Assembly (NCBI GenBank): GCA_963732655.1
Contig: CAVTAI010000005.1
Location: 248,001 to 312,000, forward strand
Direction of reading: 5' to 3'
Length of the DNA stretch: 64,000 bases
Source: CAVTWS01 sp963732655
Lineage (GTDB): Bacteria; Actinomycetota; Acidimicrobiia; Acidimicrobiales; SHLQ01
Shown here: piece after piece, positions 1-9,794 of the stretch
Layout of the letters: every line of letters starts with the position of its first letter
How positions within the stretch are numbered: the first letter of the stretch is position 1
Translations under genes and position numbers: made by a program
Notes under the pieces: model-generated
Database searches by the model: none
What the model saw: the letters and a program-made list of their open reading frames with translations, nothing else
What the model was told of the DNA's origin: nothing

Positions 1-137
1 TCGAATCGGCGCCGGGGGTGGCGGCGGCTGACGTCATGCTCACCAGCACCGGTCTCGACGCCACGTGGATCGGTGCCGGTGCCTCCGGCGACGCGCTCCT
101 GAGCGAGCATGAGCCAGAGGGCGGCCGGGGTAACTAA
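1..137 (+). CDS. C-terminal end of an unidentified protein (cut by window edge)
   Basis: An open frame enters at the left edge (codons in phase with base 3) and stops at TAA 135-137, giving about 44 residues that end in SEHEPEGGRGN. It contains the run TGLDATWIGAGASGD, ordinary for a folded protein tail. The stop lies only 10 bases before the GTG of the next gene, so the two are probably co-transcribed. Too little is present to name a family. The frame could be chance, but its phase and close spacing to the next gene favour a real gene end. Confidence 0.4.
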   Translation, partial: ESAPGVAAADVMLTSTGLDATWIGAGASGDALLSEHEPEGGRGN

Positions 138-147
138 CCTCTGCGCC

Positions 148-1281
148 GTGCTCAGCCCTCTCGACGACTTCCCCATCCATCAGGTCCCCAAAGCGATCAC
201 GACGCCGGCCTCGACCGATCGCCACGCCTACGGTCGCTACTGGCTCGGAGCCATGCATCGTCGGGGCGACTACCACATCGAGATGGCGTTCGGTCGGTAC
301 CCGAACCTGGGCGTGTGCGACGCGTCCTTGTCCATCTCGGTCGGCGAGGCCCAACACTCGTTCCACGCGTCCCGCTCAGCGCCGGTCGACCCGACCGACA
401 TGTCGATCGGCCCGTTCCGGCTGGAGATCCTCGACCCGATGCGGGTGCTGCGGGTCACCGTCGACGACAACGAGACCGGCATCAGCGGAGAGCTCACCTG
501 GCATGCCCGAACCGGCGCGCTCGAGGAGGACCACACCGTGATGACCGATGGTCCTCGGGTGATCGTCGACATGTTGCGATTCATCCAGTTCGGCACCTGG
601 GACGGCGAGATCACCGCCGACGGCACTACGACGACCGTGCCCCGCGCCGAGACCGTCGGGGTGCGAGATCGCTCCTGGGGCATCCGTCCGGTCGGCGAGG
701 CCGCCCCCGGGAAGCCGTCGTCGACGTCGGGGCACAACGCGTGGCTCTGGGCTCCGATCCACTTCGACGACGACTGCCGCGTGATCGGTTACTTCCAGCG
801 CACCAACGGCGTGCGGTGGCGCCCCGATGGACATGTGGTTCCGGTGGTGGATCCCGTCCCACTGGCGCTTGGCCTCACCGATCCGGGGGTGGAACGCATC
901 GATCCGGTGGGCGAACGCCTGACCTTCCGCCCGGGCAGCCGAGTCGTCACCAAGGCCGAGTTCGACATAGCCCCGTCGACCGGCGACCAGTACGTGCTCG
1001 AGTTGGAGCCACTGCGGCGGTTCGACATGCGCGGCCTCGGGTACGCCAACCCCGGTTGGGGTCACGGCCACTGGAAGGGCGACCTCGCCGTCGGCGCCGA
1101 GCACTGGCGTTTCGCGGACCTCGATCCGCTCGATCCGTACCACCAACATCTGCATCACACCGTGCGCGCCCGCATCGGCGATCGGGAGGGCGTCGGCGTC
1201 TTCGAGCAGATCATCTACGGTCCCCATTCTCAGTTCGGGTTCTCGGACTTCCTCGACGGCGCGGCTTCGACTGCGGACTGA
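148..1281 (+). CDS. CrtC-like / DUF7064-type beta-barrel protein, paralogue 1
   Basis: A 377-residue protein with no signal peptide or membrane segment, rich in alternating hydrophobic strands and tryptophans. Around residues 170-180 it has VRDRSWGIR, a motif shared with the next gene, and near the C-terminus GWGHGHWKGDL. This resembles the lipocalin-like hydroxyneurosporene-synthase (CrtC) superfamily proteins annotated as DUF7064/7065 and often found beside lipid or steroid catabolic genes; that placement is from memory of the family and moderately sure. The GTG at 148 is preferred over the ATG at 109 because the earlier start would overlap the upstream reading frame. The enzymatic role is unknown. 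The next gene starts 15 bases downstream, so the pair forms one unit. Confidence 0.65.
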   Translation: MLSPLDDFPIHQVPKAITTPASTDRHAYGRYWLGAMHRRGDYHIEMAFGRYPNLGVCDASLSISVGEAQHSFHASRSAPVDPTDMSIGPFRLEILDPMRVLRVTVDDNETGISGELTWHARTGALEEDHTVMTDGPRVIVDMLRFIQFGTWDGEITADGTTTTVPRAETVGVRDRSWGIRPVGEAAPGKPSSTSGHNAWLWAPIHFDDDCRVIGYFQRTNGVRWRPDGHVVPVVDPVPLALGLTDPGVERIDPVGERLTFRPGSRVVTKAEFDIAPSTGDQYVLELEPLRRFDMRGLGYANPGWGHGHWKGDLAVGAEHWRFADLDPLDPYHQHLHHTVRARIGDREGVGVFEQIIYGPHSQFGFSDFLDGAASTAD

Positions 1282-1296
1282 ACGAACGGACACCAC

Positions 1297-2247
1297 ATGC
1301 ACCCCGACGACGAGTTCCACCCGCCGACCAGCGACGATCCGTACTGGACCGAGACGTGCTGGTTCACGTTCACCGTTCCCGAGCGGCGCCTGTCGGGCCA
1401 GCTCTACCCGTTCTTCCGTCCCAACCAGCGGGTGACATCGGGCGGTGCGTTCTTCTGGGACGAGCAGGGCGACCAGCCGTGGAACGTCCTGTACGGGAAG
1501 AACTTCTGGCACCTCCCGATGCCCGATCAGCCGCTGAGCGACATCACCCTGCCGAACGGCATTCGCTACCGGTGCGTGGAGCCGCTGTCCCGATACGAGA
1601 TCGGTTACACGGATCCCGACGGGGGCGACGAGATCGACGTCGCCCTCACCTACACCGCGGTCACCCCACCGAACTACCTCGGCGAATCACATCTCGACCA
1701 ACCGGGCCGCTACACCGGCACGATCCGGCTCCGCGGTGAGGTCATCTCCGTCGATTCGTTCGGCTTCCGCGACCGTTCGTGGGGCGTTCGATCACAGTTC
1801 GGTCAGGGGCTCACGTCGTCGGCTGCTCAGCGCGGCGGTTACAGCTACGCCACGGCGTCCGAGCGCGACGGTTTCCACGCCATCACCATGGCCTTCGATG
1901 ACAGCCCGGGCGGCGCGGGGGCCATCGCCATCCACGGCTACGTCATGCTCGACGGCGTCTGGGCCAAGGTCGTCTCCGGTCGGCGTGAGGTGCTCCAGCG
2001 CGACGACCGGACCGGGGCGCCCACCCACGTCATCCTCGATCTGACGGATGCCGAGGGCCGTGAGGTGCGCGCCGACGGGAGGTGCGTCAACAAGATCGGG
2101 CTCCACCTCAACCCGAACCTGTTCACCTGGAACTGCCTCACCGACTGGACCTTTGCCGGGGTGTCCGCCTGGGGCGAGGACCACGACAACTGGAGCGCGC
2201 CGGCGGCCCGCACGTTCTTCCGAAACCACCTCGGCTACCGGCGCTGA
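1297..2247 (+). CDS. CrtC-like / DUF7065-type beta-barrel protein, paralogue 2
   Basis: A 316-residue soluble protein that shares architecture with the gene before it: a strand-rich N-terminal half, FRDRSWGVR near residue 155, and a C-terminal half ending in W-rich strands (NCLTDWTF). The shared RDRSWG signature at about mid-protein suggests two related beta-barrel halves, as in CrtC-like carotenoid and steroid proteins. Start ATG 1297 lies 15 bases after the upstream stop. The two proteins may act together, for example as a heterodimer on one hydrophobic substrate; that is inference. No catalytic residues can be named. A large palindrome follows 63 bases after the stop. Confidence 0.65.
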   Translation: MHPDDEFHPPTSDDPYWTETCWFTFTVPERRLSGQLYPFFRPNQRVTSGGAFFWDEQGDQPWNVLYGKNFWHLPMPDQPLSDITLPNGIRYRCVEPLSRYEIGYTDPDGGDEIDVALTYTAVTPPNYLGESHLDQPGRYTGTIRLRGEVISVDSFGFRDRSWGVRSQFGQGLTSSAAQRGGYSYATASERDGFHAITMAFDDSPGGAGAIAIHGYVMLDGVWAKVVSGRREVLQRDDRTGAPTHVILDLTDAEGREVRADGRCVNKIGLHLNPNLFTWNCLTDWTFAGVSAWGEDHDNWSAPAARTFFRNHLGYRR

Positions 2248-2310
2248 CCGGTCCCGTCGAGGAGTTCCCGCCCGCTCATTCGCGCCTTCGTCTCGTTCGG
2301 TCATTCGGTA

Positions 2311-2354
2311 CTGGCAGGGAGATCGCACGCTCGAGCGTGCGATCTCCCTGCCAG
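2311..2354. repeat. 44-bp perfect palindrome
   Basis: The arms (2311-2332 and 2333-2354) are perfectly complementary, 22 bases each, with no loop; the centre is gctcgagc and the ends are ctggcag/ctgccag. Pairing continues imperfectly a few bases outwards. It lies between two convergent transcription units (a plus-strand gene ending at 2247, a minus-strand gene ending at 2566), so it may act as a bidirectional terminator, although it has no T tract. A mobile palindromic repeat or a protein-binding site are alternatives. Confidence 0.85.
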
Positions 2355-2357
2355 AAC

Positions 2358-2410
2358 GGGCCGGGTGGGTGGGGCCGGGTGGGTGGGGGTGGTTGGGTCG
2401 GGGGTCGGTC
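2358..2410 (+). other. G-rich tract with G-quadruplex potential
   Basis: At least four runs of three or more G separated by one or two bases (gggccgggtgggtgggg) followed by further G runs. This satisfies the usual quadruplex pattern on the plus strand. It directly follows the 44-bp palindrome in non-coding DNA. No function is shown by the sequence. Confidence 0.6.
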
Positions 2411-2420
2411 GGCGGTGCGT

Positions 2421-2531
2421 CTAGTCGGTCGTGCGTCGACGGCGGGTGGTGGCGAGCAGCAGCACGCCGGCGCCCACGAGCGCCGTACCGAGGACCGAGA
2501 GCGCCTGGGCGCCCGAACCAGTCGACGTCTC
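2421..2531 (-). pseudogene. Remnant of a sortase-type C-terminal membrane anchor
   Basis: Read on the minus strand, this stretch encodes 36 residues ending at TAG: a short polar lead (ETSTGSGAQ), a hydrophobic segment of about 20 residues (LSVLGTALVGAGVLLLA), then RRRR and a short tail. That is the layout of an LPXTG-type cell-wall sorting signal, with LETSTG in place of LPXTG. No body of a surface protein precedes it: the frame upstream runs into the kinase gene region at 2566. It is best read as the leftover end of a deleted surface protein. Together with the palindrome and G-rich tract it explains most of the 318-base gap between 2248 and 2565. Confidence 0.5.
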
Positions 2532-2565
2532 CAGGAGTGAACTTGTGGACTTGCGCCACGAACCT

Positions 2566-3642
2566 TCAGTCCGGCAACAGCATGTCCAGACATGCCACGG
2601 CGTGGTTCTCGAGCCAGTAGGTGGCCTCGACGGGCATCTGGCCCCGATCGACCATCCGGTTCATGACCCGCACGACGATGGCCGAGTACCGCGCCGCGGC
2701 GAACACCTCGTGCCAGGTGCTGTCGCCCAGGTCCCGGCCGAGCGCTTCGTAGTAGATCTCGCGTTGCTCGTCCCTCGTCGGCTCGCCGTCGAGACGGGGC
2801 GCATCCATCGCCTCGTGGGACCAGCGATCGAACAACAACCACCAGCCGAGGTCGTGCTCGGGTGGGGCCAGGCTCACCGCTTCGAAGTCGGTGACGCACA
2901 CCGGTTCGAGCTCCCGCCAGATGATGTTGCCCAGGCGGCCGTCGCCCCACGACACACCGACCGGCGAGGTGGCCGGGACGTTGTCGTGCAGCCAGGCGAA
3001 GCCCCGATCGAGGACTGGGTGGGTGCGCCCGTCGAGCTCGCGCTGGGCGTACTCGTGCCACAGCCGCAACTGGCGTTCCGATCCGGGGGGCTCGCCGGCA
3101 ACGTCCAGCCACTCGAGGCCGGCCAGGTCGAGGTCGATCCCGTGGACCTGGGCGAGGACGCCCAGACCGTTGCTGACCATCCGGCGACGATCCGCCGGGG
3201 CGGCGTCGAAGAAGAAGCCCTCGGTGGTGTAGATCGGGCTCTCGATCGGGACCTCACCGTCGACGTGTCCCATCACGAAGAACGGTGCGCCGATCACCGA
3301 AGGGTCCGGCTCGTAGCCGATGAGGGGCGCGATCGGCACGGTGCTGTGGGTGGACACGGCCGACATGGCGCGCCACTGCACCTCGATCTCGATGTCGAGC
3401 CCGGGGGCCTGGACGGGATAGACGGCAGGATCCGGTGACTCGATGCGTACGACGAACCGTTGCTCGGTCGCCGCCTGGTCGGCGCGGCGTACGACCTCGG
3501 TGTCGACGACGATCGTCTCGGCCGAGTACCCACTCTTCGGTGCACCGATGCCACTGACCGTCACCCGTTCGACGCCGACGAGGCGATCGGCCAGCCACGG
3601 CGCGAGAGCGGTGGTGATGGTGTGCGATCGATCGTCATCCAT
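2566..3642 (-). CDS. APH-type phosphotransferase family protein
   Basis: A 358-residue member of the aminoglycoside phosphotransferase/choline kinase fold (APH). The catalytic loop reads SWGDGRLGNIIW, where the usual HGD is WGD but the catalytic Asp and Asn are kept. The metal site reads VTDFEAVSLAPPEHDLGWW (DFE in place of DWE). In actinobacteria such proteins often accompany acyl-CoA dehydrogenases and probably phosphorylate a small hydroxylated metabolite, not a drug. ATG 3642 is chosen because GGAGG stands four bases before it. It is divergent from the nitrobindin-like gene, with a 77-base shared promoter region. The substrate is unknown. Confidence 0.8.
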   Translation of the reverse strand: MDDDRSHTITTALAPWLADRLVGVERVTVSGIGAPKSGYSAETIVVDTEVVRRADQAATEQRFVVRIESPDPAVYPVQAPGLDIEIEVQWRAMSAVSTHSTVPIAPLIGYEPDPSVIGAPFFVMGHVDGEVPIESPIYTTEGFFFDAAPADRRRMVSNGLGVLAQVHGIDLDLAGLEWLDVAGEPPGSERQLRLWHEYAQRELDGRTHPVLDRGFAWLHDNVPATSPVGVSWGDGRLGNIIWRELEPVCVTDFEAVSLAPPEHDLGWWLLFDRWSHEAMDAPRLDGEPTRDEQREIYYEALGRDLGDSTWHEVFAAARYSAIVVRVMNRMVDRGQMPVEATYWLENHAVACLDMLLPD

Positions 3643-3719
3643 GGGACCTCCAGAGCTACCGTGTGGGGTCAGAAGTATCGGCGGCCCGGCCGTCGAGCGC
3701 CACACAGGAGGAACACACG

Positions 3720-4274
3720 ATGACGAGTGAGTGGGGGCCGTTGGCGGCATTGATCGGCGAGTGGGAGGGTCAGGGCGGCCTCGACACCGCCTACTCTCAT
3801 GCTCGGGGCGAGGTCATCAAGACGCCGTACCTCGAGAAGGTGACGATGAAACCTTTCGGCCCGGTCGCCAACGGTCGCCAGTCGTTGTACGGGCTCGACT
3901 ACAAGACCGCCATGTGGCGCGAGTCCGAGGAGAATCCGTTCCACACGGAGGTCGGGTACTGGCTGTGGGATGCGGCCACGGGCGAGGTGCTCCGTGGGTT
4001 CGCCGTCCCGCGCGGCATCACCGTGCTCGCCGGCGGCACCGCAGCGGCCGACGCTCGCCGTTTCACGATGCACGCGGCGATCGGTGAGCCGCACTACTGC
4101 ATCGGTGAGAACACCTACCTGGCCGCCAACGCGAGCAGCCGCAGCTACGACGTCACGATCACCGTGAACGACGACGACACGTGGTCGTACGCGGAGACGA
4201 CGATGCTGGTCATGAAGGAATTCGCCGAGCCCTTCGCCCACACCGACTCCAACACGCTGACCCGTATCGCGTGA
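3720..4274 (+). CDS. Nitrobindin-like heme-binding beta-barrel protein
   Basis: A 184-residue protein that begins with the family signature near residues 10-18 (LIGEWEGQG, matching GxWxGxG) and ends with HTDSNTLTR, which resembles the end of nitrobindins where a His ligates heme. Family members fold as a ten-stranded fatty-acid-binding-protein-like barrel; mycobacterial examples bind ferric heme and isomerise peroxynitrite. Whether this copy binds heme is not certain, since the spacing of the candidate His differs slightly from what I recall. ATG 3720 has an AGGAGG eight bases upstream. It is convergent with the operon ending at 4317. Confidence 0.7.
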   Translation: MTSEWGPLAALIGEWEGQGGLDTAYSHARGEVIKTPYLEKVTMKPFGPVANGRQSLYGLDYKTAMWRESEENPFHTEVGYWLWDAATGEVLRGFAVPRGITVLAGGTAAADARRFTMHAAIGEPHYCIGENTYLAANASSRSYDVTITVNDDDTWSYAETTMLVMKEFAEPFAHTDSNTLTRIA

Positions 4275-4316
4275 CGCGCGTCGCGTGACCGCCGGGTTGG
4301 GTCACAGTTGCTCGCC

Positions 4317-5693
4317 TCACAGCTGTTCGAAGCCTCGGCGGCGCTCCCAGTCGGTGACGACGTTGCAGAACGAGTTCCACTCCTGCTGGGCGGTGTTGAG
4401 CAGGTGGTAGTGGACATCGTCGCCGAACGCGGATCTGGCCACCTCTGAACCGCTGAACGCGGCGATGGCATCGACCAGTGCGTGCGGAACCCGTTCCAGG
4501 TCCGGAGCGGTGTAGCCGTTTCCGGCGAAGGGTTCGCCGGGTTCGATCCGGTTCTCGATGCCCCACAACCCCGCAGCGATGGTGGCCGCGAAGGCGAGAT
4601 ACACGTTGGCGTCGGCGCCGGGTACCCGGTTCTCGACTCTGTAGCCCTGACCGTGACTCACGACCCGGAATCCCAGCGTTCGGTTGTCGCGGCCCCAGCC
4701 CACCGCGGTGGGGGCCCACGAATCGGGCTGGTATCGCTTGTAGCTGTTGACGTACGGGGCGTAACACCACGCCAGCTCGCGTGCGGCGGCCAGTTGACCA
4801 CCGAGCCACCACCGGAACACGTCGCTCATGTGGTGGGGACCGGACTCGTCCCACATCAGCGAGCGGCTGGCGTCCCCGTTCCAGACCGACGAGTGGATGT
4901 GGCACGACGAGCCGACCTTGGTGTGGTCGTACTTGGCCATGAACGTGATCGCCTGGCCGTTCAGCGCAGCGATCTCCTTGGCCCCGTTCTTGTAGACGCT
5001 GTGGCGATCGGCCATGGTCAAGGCGTCGGCATACCGGAGGTTGATCTCGTGCTGGCCGGCCTCGGCCTCGCCCTTGGAGAACTCGACGGGGACGCCCGCG
5101 CCGTCCATGCCGTTGCGGATCTGACGAATCAGGTATTCGTCCTTGGTGGTCTGGAGGATGTGGTAGTCGAGGACGTAGCCGTTCTGGGTGGTGAGGTTCG
5201 AGTATCCGTTCGCGGCGGCCTCCTCGAAGGTGTCACGGAAGAGGAAGAACTCGAGCTCACTGCCGAACATGACCGTGTAGCCGAGGGCCGCCGCCCGCTC
5301 GACCTGGCGACGCAAGATCTGTCGGGGGGCCACCGACACGGGTTCGTGGGTCTGCTCGTCAGCAAGGTCGCAGATGACCAGTGCCGTTCGGTCGATCCAC
5401 GGGATACGACGCAACGTCGCCCAATCGGGAACACAGCTGAAGTCGCCGTATCCGAGGTCCCAGTTGGCGAAGCGGTATCCGGGGAGCACGTTCATGTCGG
5501 CGTCGACGGCCAGGAGGTAGTTGCAGGCCTCGATCGTGTTGCCGCCGTCGAGGAGGTGGTCGAGCACGTAGTGCCCGGTGACCCGCTTCCCCATGAACCG
5601 ACCCTGGAGGTCAGGGAAGACCACCAGGACGGTGTCGATGTCACCCGAGTCGATCGCGGCTCGCAGGGCTTCGATGGTCAGCATGCCGTTCAT
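4317..5693 (-). CDS. Glutamine-synthetase-like gamma-glutamyl-amine ligase
   Basis: A 458-residue glutamine synthetase family protein. The metal and glutamate ligands are visible in GSELEFF (144-150), EAEAGQHEINLRYA, the ATP-side SSCHIHSS and the ENRVPGADANVYLA motif. It lacks the adenylylation loop of GlnA and is shaped like PuuA/GlnA3/GlnA4, which couple glutamate to putrescine, polyamines or ethanolamine so that the amine can be oxidised in protected form. It is the last gene of the eight-gene operon, 12 bases after the FAD oxidoreductase stop, with AGGAG before ATG 5693. With a permease and an aldehyde dehydrogenase nearby, an amine such as ethanolamine is a likely substrate; this is inference. 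Confidence 0.85.
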   Translation of the reverse strand: MNGMLTIEALRAAIDSGDIDTVLVVFPDLQGRFMGKRVTGHYVLDHLLDGGNTIEACNYLLAVDADMNVLPGYRFANWDLGYGDFSCVPDWATLRRIPWIDRTALVICDLADEQTHEPVSVAPRQILRRQVERAAALGYTVMFGSELEFFLFRDTFEEAAANGYSNLTTQNGYVLDYHILQTTKDEYLIRQIRNGMDGAGVPVEFSKGEAEAGQHEINLRYADALTMADRHSVYKNGAKEIAALNGQAITFMAKYDHTKVGSSCHIHSSVWNGDASRSLMWDESGPHHMSDVFRWWLGGQLAAARELAWCYAPYVNSYKRYQPDSWAPTAVGWGRDNRTLGFRVVSHGQGYRVENRVPGADANVYLAFAATIAAGLWGIENRIEPGEPFAGNGYTAPDLERVPHALVDAIAAFSGSEVARSAFGDDVHYHLLNTAQQEWNSFCNVVTDWERRRGFEQL

Positions 5694-5705
5694 GGGCAAC
5701 TCCTA

Positions 5706-6954
5706 TCAGACTTCCGTGTCGATGGTGATGGGTCCGCCCGCAGGCGTGCGGCCGCGCACGGCGCGGCCCTCGAGGTGGACGTTGCGGTCGGGGACGAGGT
5801 GCCGTCGACGCCGCGAACGCGTGCAGGATGCGCCCGCCCTGGCGGACGACGATGCGCCCGCCATCGGTAGGTCGGGCGAGCCGTAGGGCCATCCGAGGAC
5901 CCGGACCGTCGCCCGTCAGACGAGCGGGCCAGACCCAGGCGACGCCTGGACCGGGCACGACGTCGATCGGCGGTGCCGGCCACTCGGTGTCTCGCAACCA
6001 GCCAGCGATCGCCGCCGCGACGATCCGCCCTTCGAGGGCGCAGCGGTCTGCTGCCTCGGCGCCGTGGAGCAGGTTCCCGGCGGCGAACACGCCGGGCCTG
6101 GTGGTACGGCCCCATTGGTCGGTCGCCGGGCCGGGCCAGCCGCCGCTCGAGGCGAGACCACCCGTGCGCGCCAGCTCGTGGTCGGGGACCCAGCCGCCGG
6201 TGAACACGACAGTGTCGCAATCGAGGCACCGCTGCCGGCCCGATCCGAGCTCTTCCACGATGACCGCGGTGACCCGCCCGGCGCCGATGATGTCGGTGAC
6301 ACGCGTGCCGGTGTGCAGCGGCACGCGCCGCCGGGATGCACTCCCGAGATGGAACGCTCCGAAGGTGGCGTGGCGGGGTGACTCAGTGGTCATGGCGATC
6401 GTTCGGCACCCGGCATGAGCCAAGGTTTCGACCGCGGAGTAGCTGACGTGCTCGGCACCGACCACCACGGCTGTTCGTCCCACCAACCGCCCGGCCACGC
6501 GCGGGTCCCGATGGGCGACCGCCTGCTGGAGCAGGCCCGTGGTCAGTACACCCTCCGGCCGATCCCCGGCGACCAGGCGAGCGGAGCGTGGCCGCTCCCG
6601 GCAGCCGGTCGTCAGGAGCACCGCCCGACCGTTGAGCAGCTCGACCCCTGCTTCGGCGGTCAGCTCGAGCGTTCGCTCGCCCCGCCACCCGGTCGCCATG
6701 GTCGAGGTGCGGATCTCGACCCCCGCCTGCTCGGCTCGACGGGTCAACGCAGCGGCGTAGCGAGGACCGGAGAGCAGCCGATGGAGGTCGCGGAGACCGA
6801 AACCGGTGTGGGAGCTGTGACGAGGGATCCCGCCTGGTGCGTGCTCGCGCTCGACGACGACCACGCGGCCGGCACCGAGCCGCCGCATCTCGATGGCCGC
6901 CGACAACCCGGCCGGACCGCCGCCGACCACCACGATGTCGGCGCGGGCGTTCAT
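5706..6954 (-). CDS. NAD(P)/FAD-dependent oxidoreductase, frameshifted near the C-terminus
   Basis: About 415 residues. The N-terminus has the FAD site VVVGGGPAGLSAA, a second nucleotide site VVVGAEHVSYSAVE mid-protein, and the FAD-binding end PGVFAAGNLLHG. It resembles the flavoprotein partner of GlpA-like glycerol-3-phosphate dehydrogenases. At about 5811-5821 the frame breaks: after GGRILH the original frame reads into non-family sequence, while the +1 frame gives RRRRHLVPDRNVHLEG and ends ITIDTEV at 5706, just before the ligase start. One extra base explains it. The start ATG 6954 overlaps the GlpA-like stop by four bases (ATGA). Its role is probably to pass electrons from the partner to NAD or a quinone; this is inference. 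Confidence 0.75.
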
Positions 6955-8335
6955 CGGCCCTCGACGGGATCGTTCAGCCGGGCGGCCAGCTCGGCGCCGC
7001 AGAAGAAGCCCTGGCAGCGGCCCGACAGGGCTCGGGTGCGGCGGCGCAGGCCGTCGAAGTCGCGGGCGGGGATCGGGGCCGAGCAGGCGGCGGTGATGTC
7101 GGCTGCGGTGACCCGTTCGCAGAAGCACACGACCGTCCCACCCGATTGATAGGAGCGGTCGAACGCCTCTCCGAGATTGATCATGGCGGGCGGTGGTGCC
7201 GGGTTGGGTCGGAGGGTCGGGTCGAGCCCGGCATCGACGAGGAGATCTCTCACCTCGGATGCGATGGCCATCGCGGCCGTGAGCCCGGTCGAGCGGATGC
7301 CCCCGACGCACACGTACCGTCCGTCGCGATGGATCTGGTAGTCGGGGTGCTCGGTGGCGGCCCGGAGCCCGGCGTACGTCGCAGTGATCTCCTCGTCGAC
7401 CAGATCGGGCACGATCCGTCGGCCGCTCTCGAGCAGCGACGCCAGACCCCGTGCGCTGGTACCCGTCGCCGTCTTGTCGTCGAGGTCCTCCGCGGTCGGC
7501 CCGAGCAGGACGTTGCCGAACACGGTCGGTGCGACGAGAACCCCTTTGGTGGTCGCCGTCGGCACCGGAAGCAGGATGTGGTGCACGAGTGGACGGGCCA
7601 GCTTGTCGAACACGATGAGCTCCCCGCGCCGGGGCCGCACGGTGAAGCGGTAGTAGCCGGCGAGCCGATCGATCTCGTCGGCGTGGAGCCCAGCCGCGTT
7701 GACCACGAATCGGCAACGATTCACATCAGCATCGAATCGGCAACGAACCGTCTCCGATGCACACCGGATCTCGCCCGGTGTGTCGGCGGTGGGCAACCGG
7801 AGGCCGACGACGGGAGACTCGAGGCGTAGGTCGACGCCGTTGGCCACGGCTTCGTAGGCGAACGACAGCGGCACCGACCACGGATCGACGATCCCTTCGC
7901 CGGGAACCTCCAGGGCTCCGAGGGCTCCGGGTCCGAGCGACGGTTCGCGGCGATAGAGCTCGGCCACGTCGACTCGGCGGATGTCGTGGTAGCCGTTGGC
8001 TTCGGCTTTGGCGACGATCCCGGGAAAGGCGTCGAGCTGTTCGAGGGTCCACGCGATCAGCAGTGCCCCGGTGACCTCGACCGCGATGCCGGCGTCGTGG
8101 CAGTGGGCGAGCAGTCGGTGGTACCCCGCGGCGACCAATCGGGCCTCGGTCGATCCGATCGGGGCGTCGAACCCGGTGTGCAGGATCGCCGTGTTCGCCT
8201 TCGACGTGCCGGCGCCGACGTCCGCGCCCGCCTCGATCCAGAGGACCGACACGTCGAGCCGAGACAGTTCGCGGGCGATGGCTGCCCCGACCACTCCCGC
8301 CCCGATGACTGCGATGTCGTAGGTGGACGGCGCGG

Positions 8336-8339
<4 letters not shown>
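6951..8339 (-). CDS. GlpA-like FAD-dependent dehydrogenase with BFD-type [2Fe-2S] domain
   Basis: A 462-residue protein. Residues 8-370 form a DAO-type FAD domain (IGAGVVGAA near 13, then ANTAILHTGFD and the closing GGIRSTGLTAA). Residues about 400-450 form a bacterioferritin-ferredoxin-like [2Fe-2S] domain with C405, C407, C442 and C447 (CFC and CQGFFC). This layout is typical of the glycerol-3-phosphate dehydrogenase-like enzymes that work with a second flavoprotein, here the next gene, which overlaps by four bases. The FGGY kinase upstream (also ATGA overlap) would supply the phosphorylated substrate. It could act on glycerol 3-phosphate or a related 2-hydroxyacid. Confidence 0.85.
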
Positions 8340-9778
<1,439 letters not shown>

Positions 9779-9794
9779 CGGGCTCGCCTGGGCA

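Noticed and set aside
315..1739. A long plus-strand open frame of 474 codons overlapping the first two genes.
   Set aside because: Its protein is Arg/Pro-rich with no domain; it is a frame shadow of the GC-rich coding sequence.
2276..3112. A minus-strand frame of 278 codons through the kinase gene and the palindrome.
   Set aside because: It reads out-of-frame kinase sequence and then palindrome/G-rich DNA; the kinase in the neighbouring frame has family motifs and a ribosome site.
4250..4316. The gcgtgac repeats between two convergent genes as a terminator.
   Set aside because: Only short direct repeats are present; no convincing stem was found.
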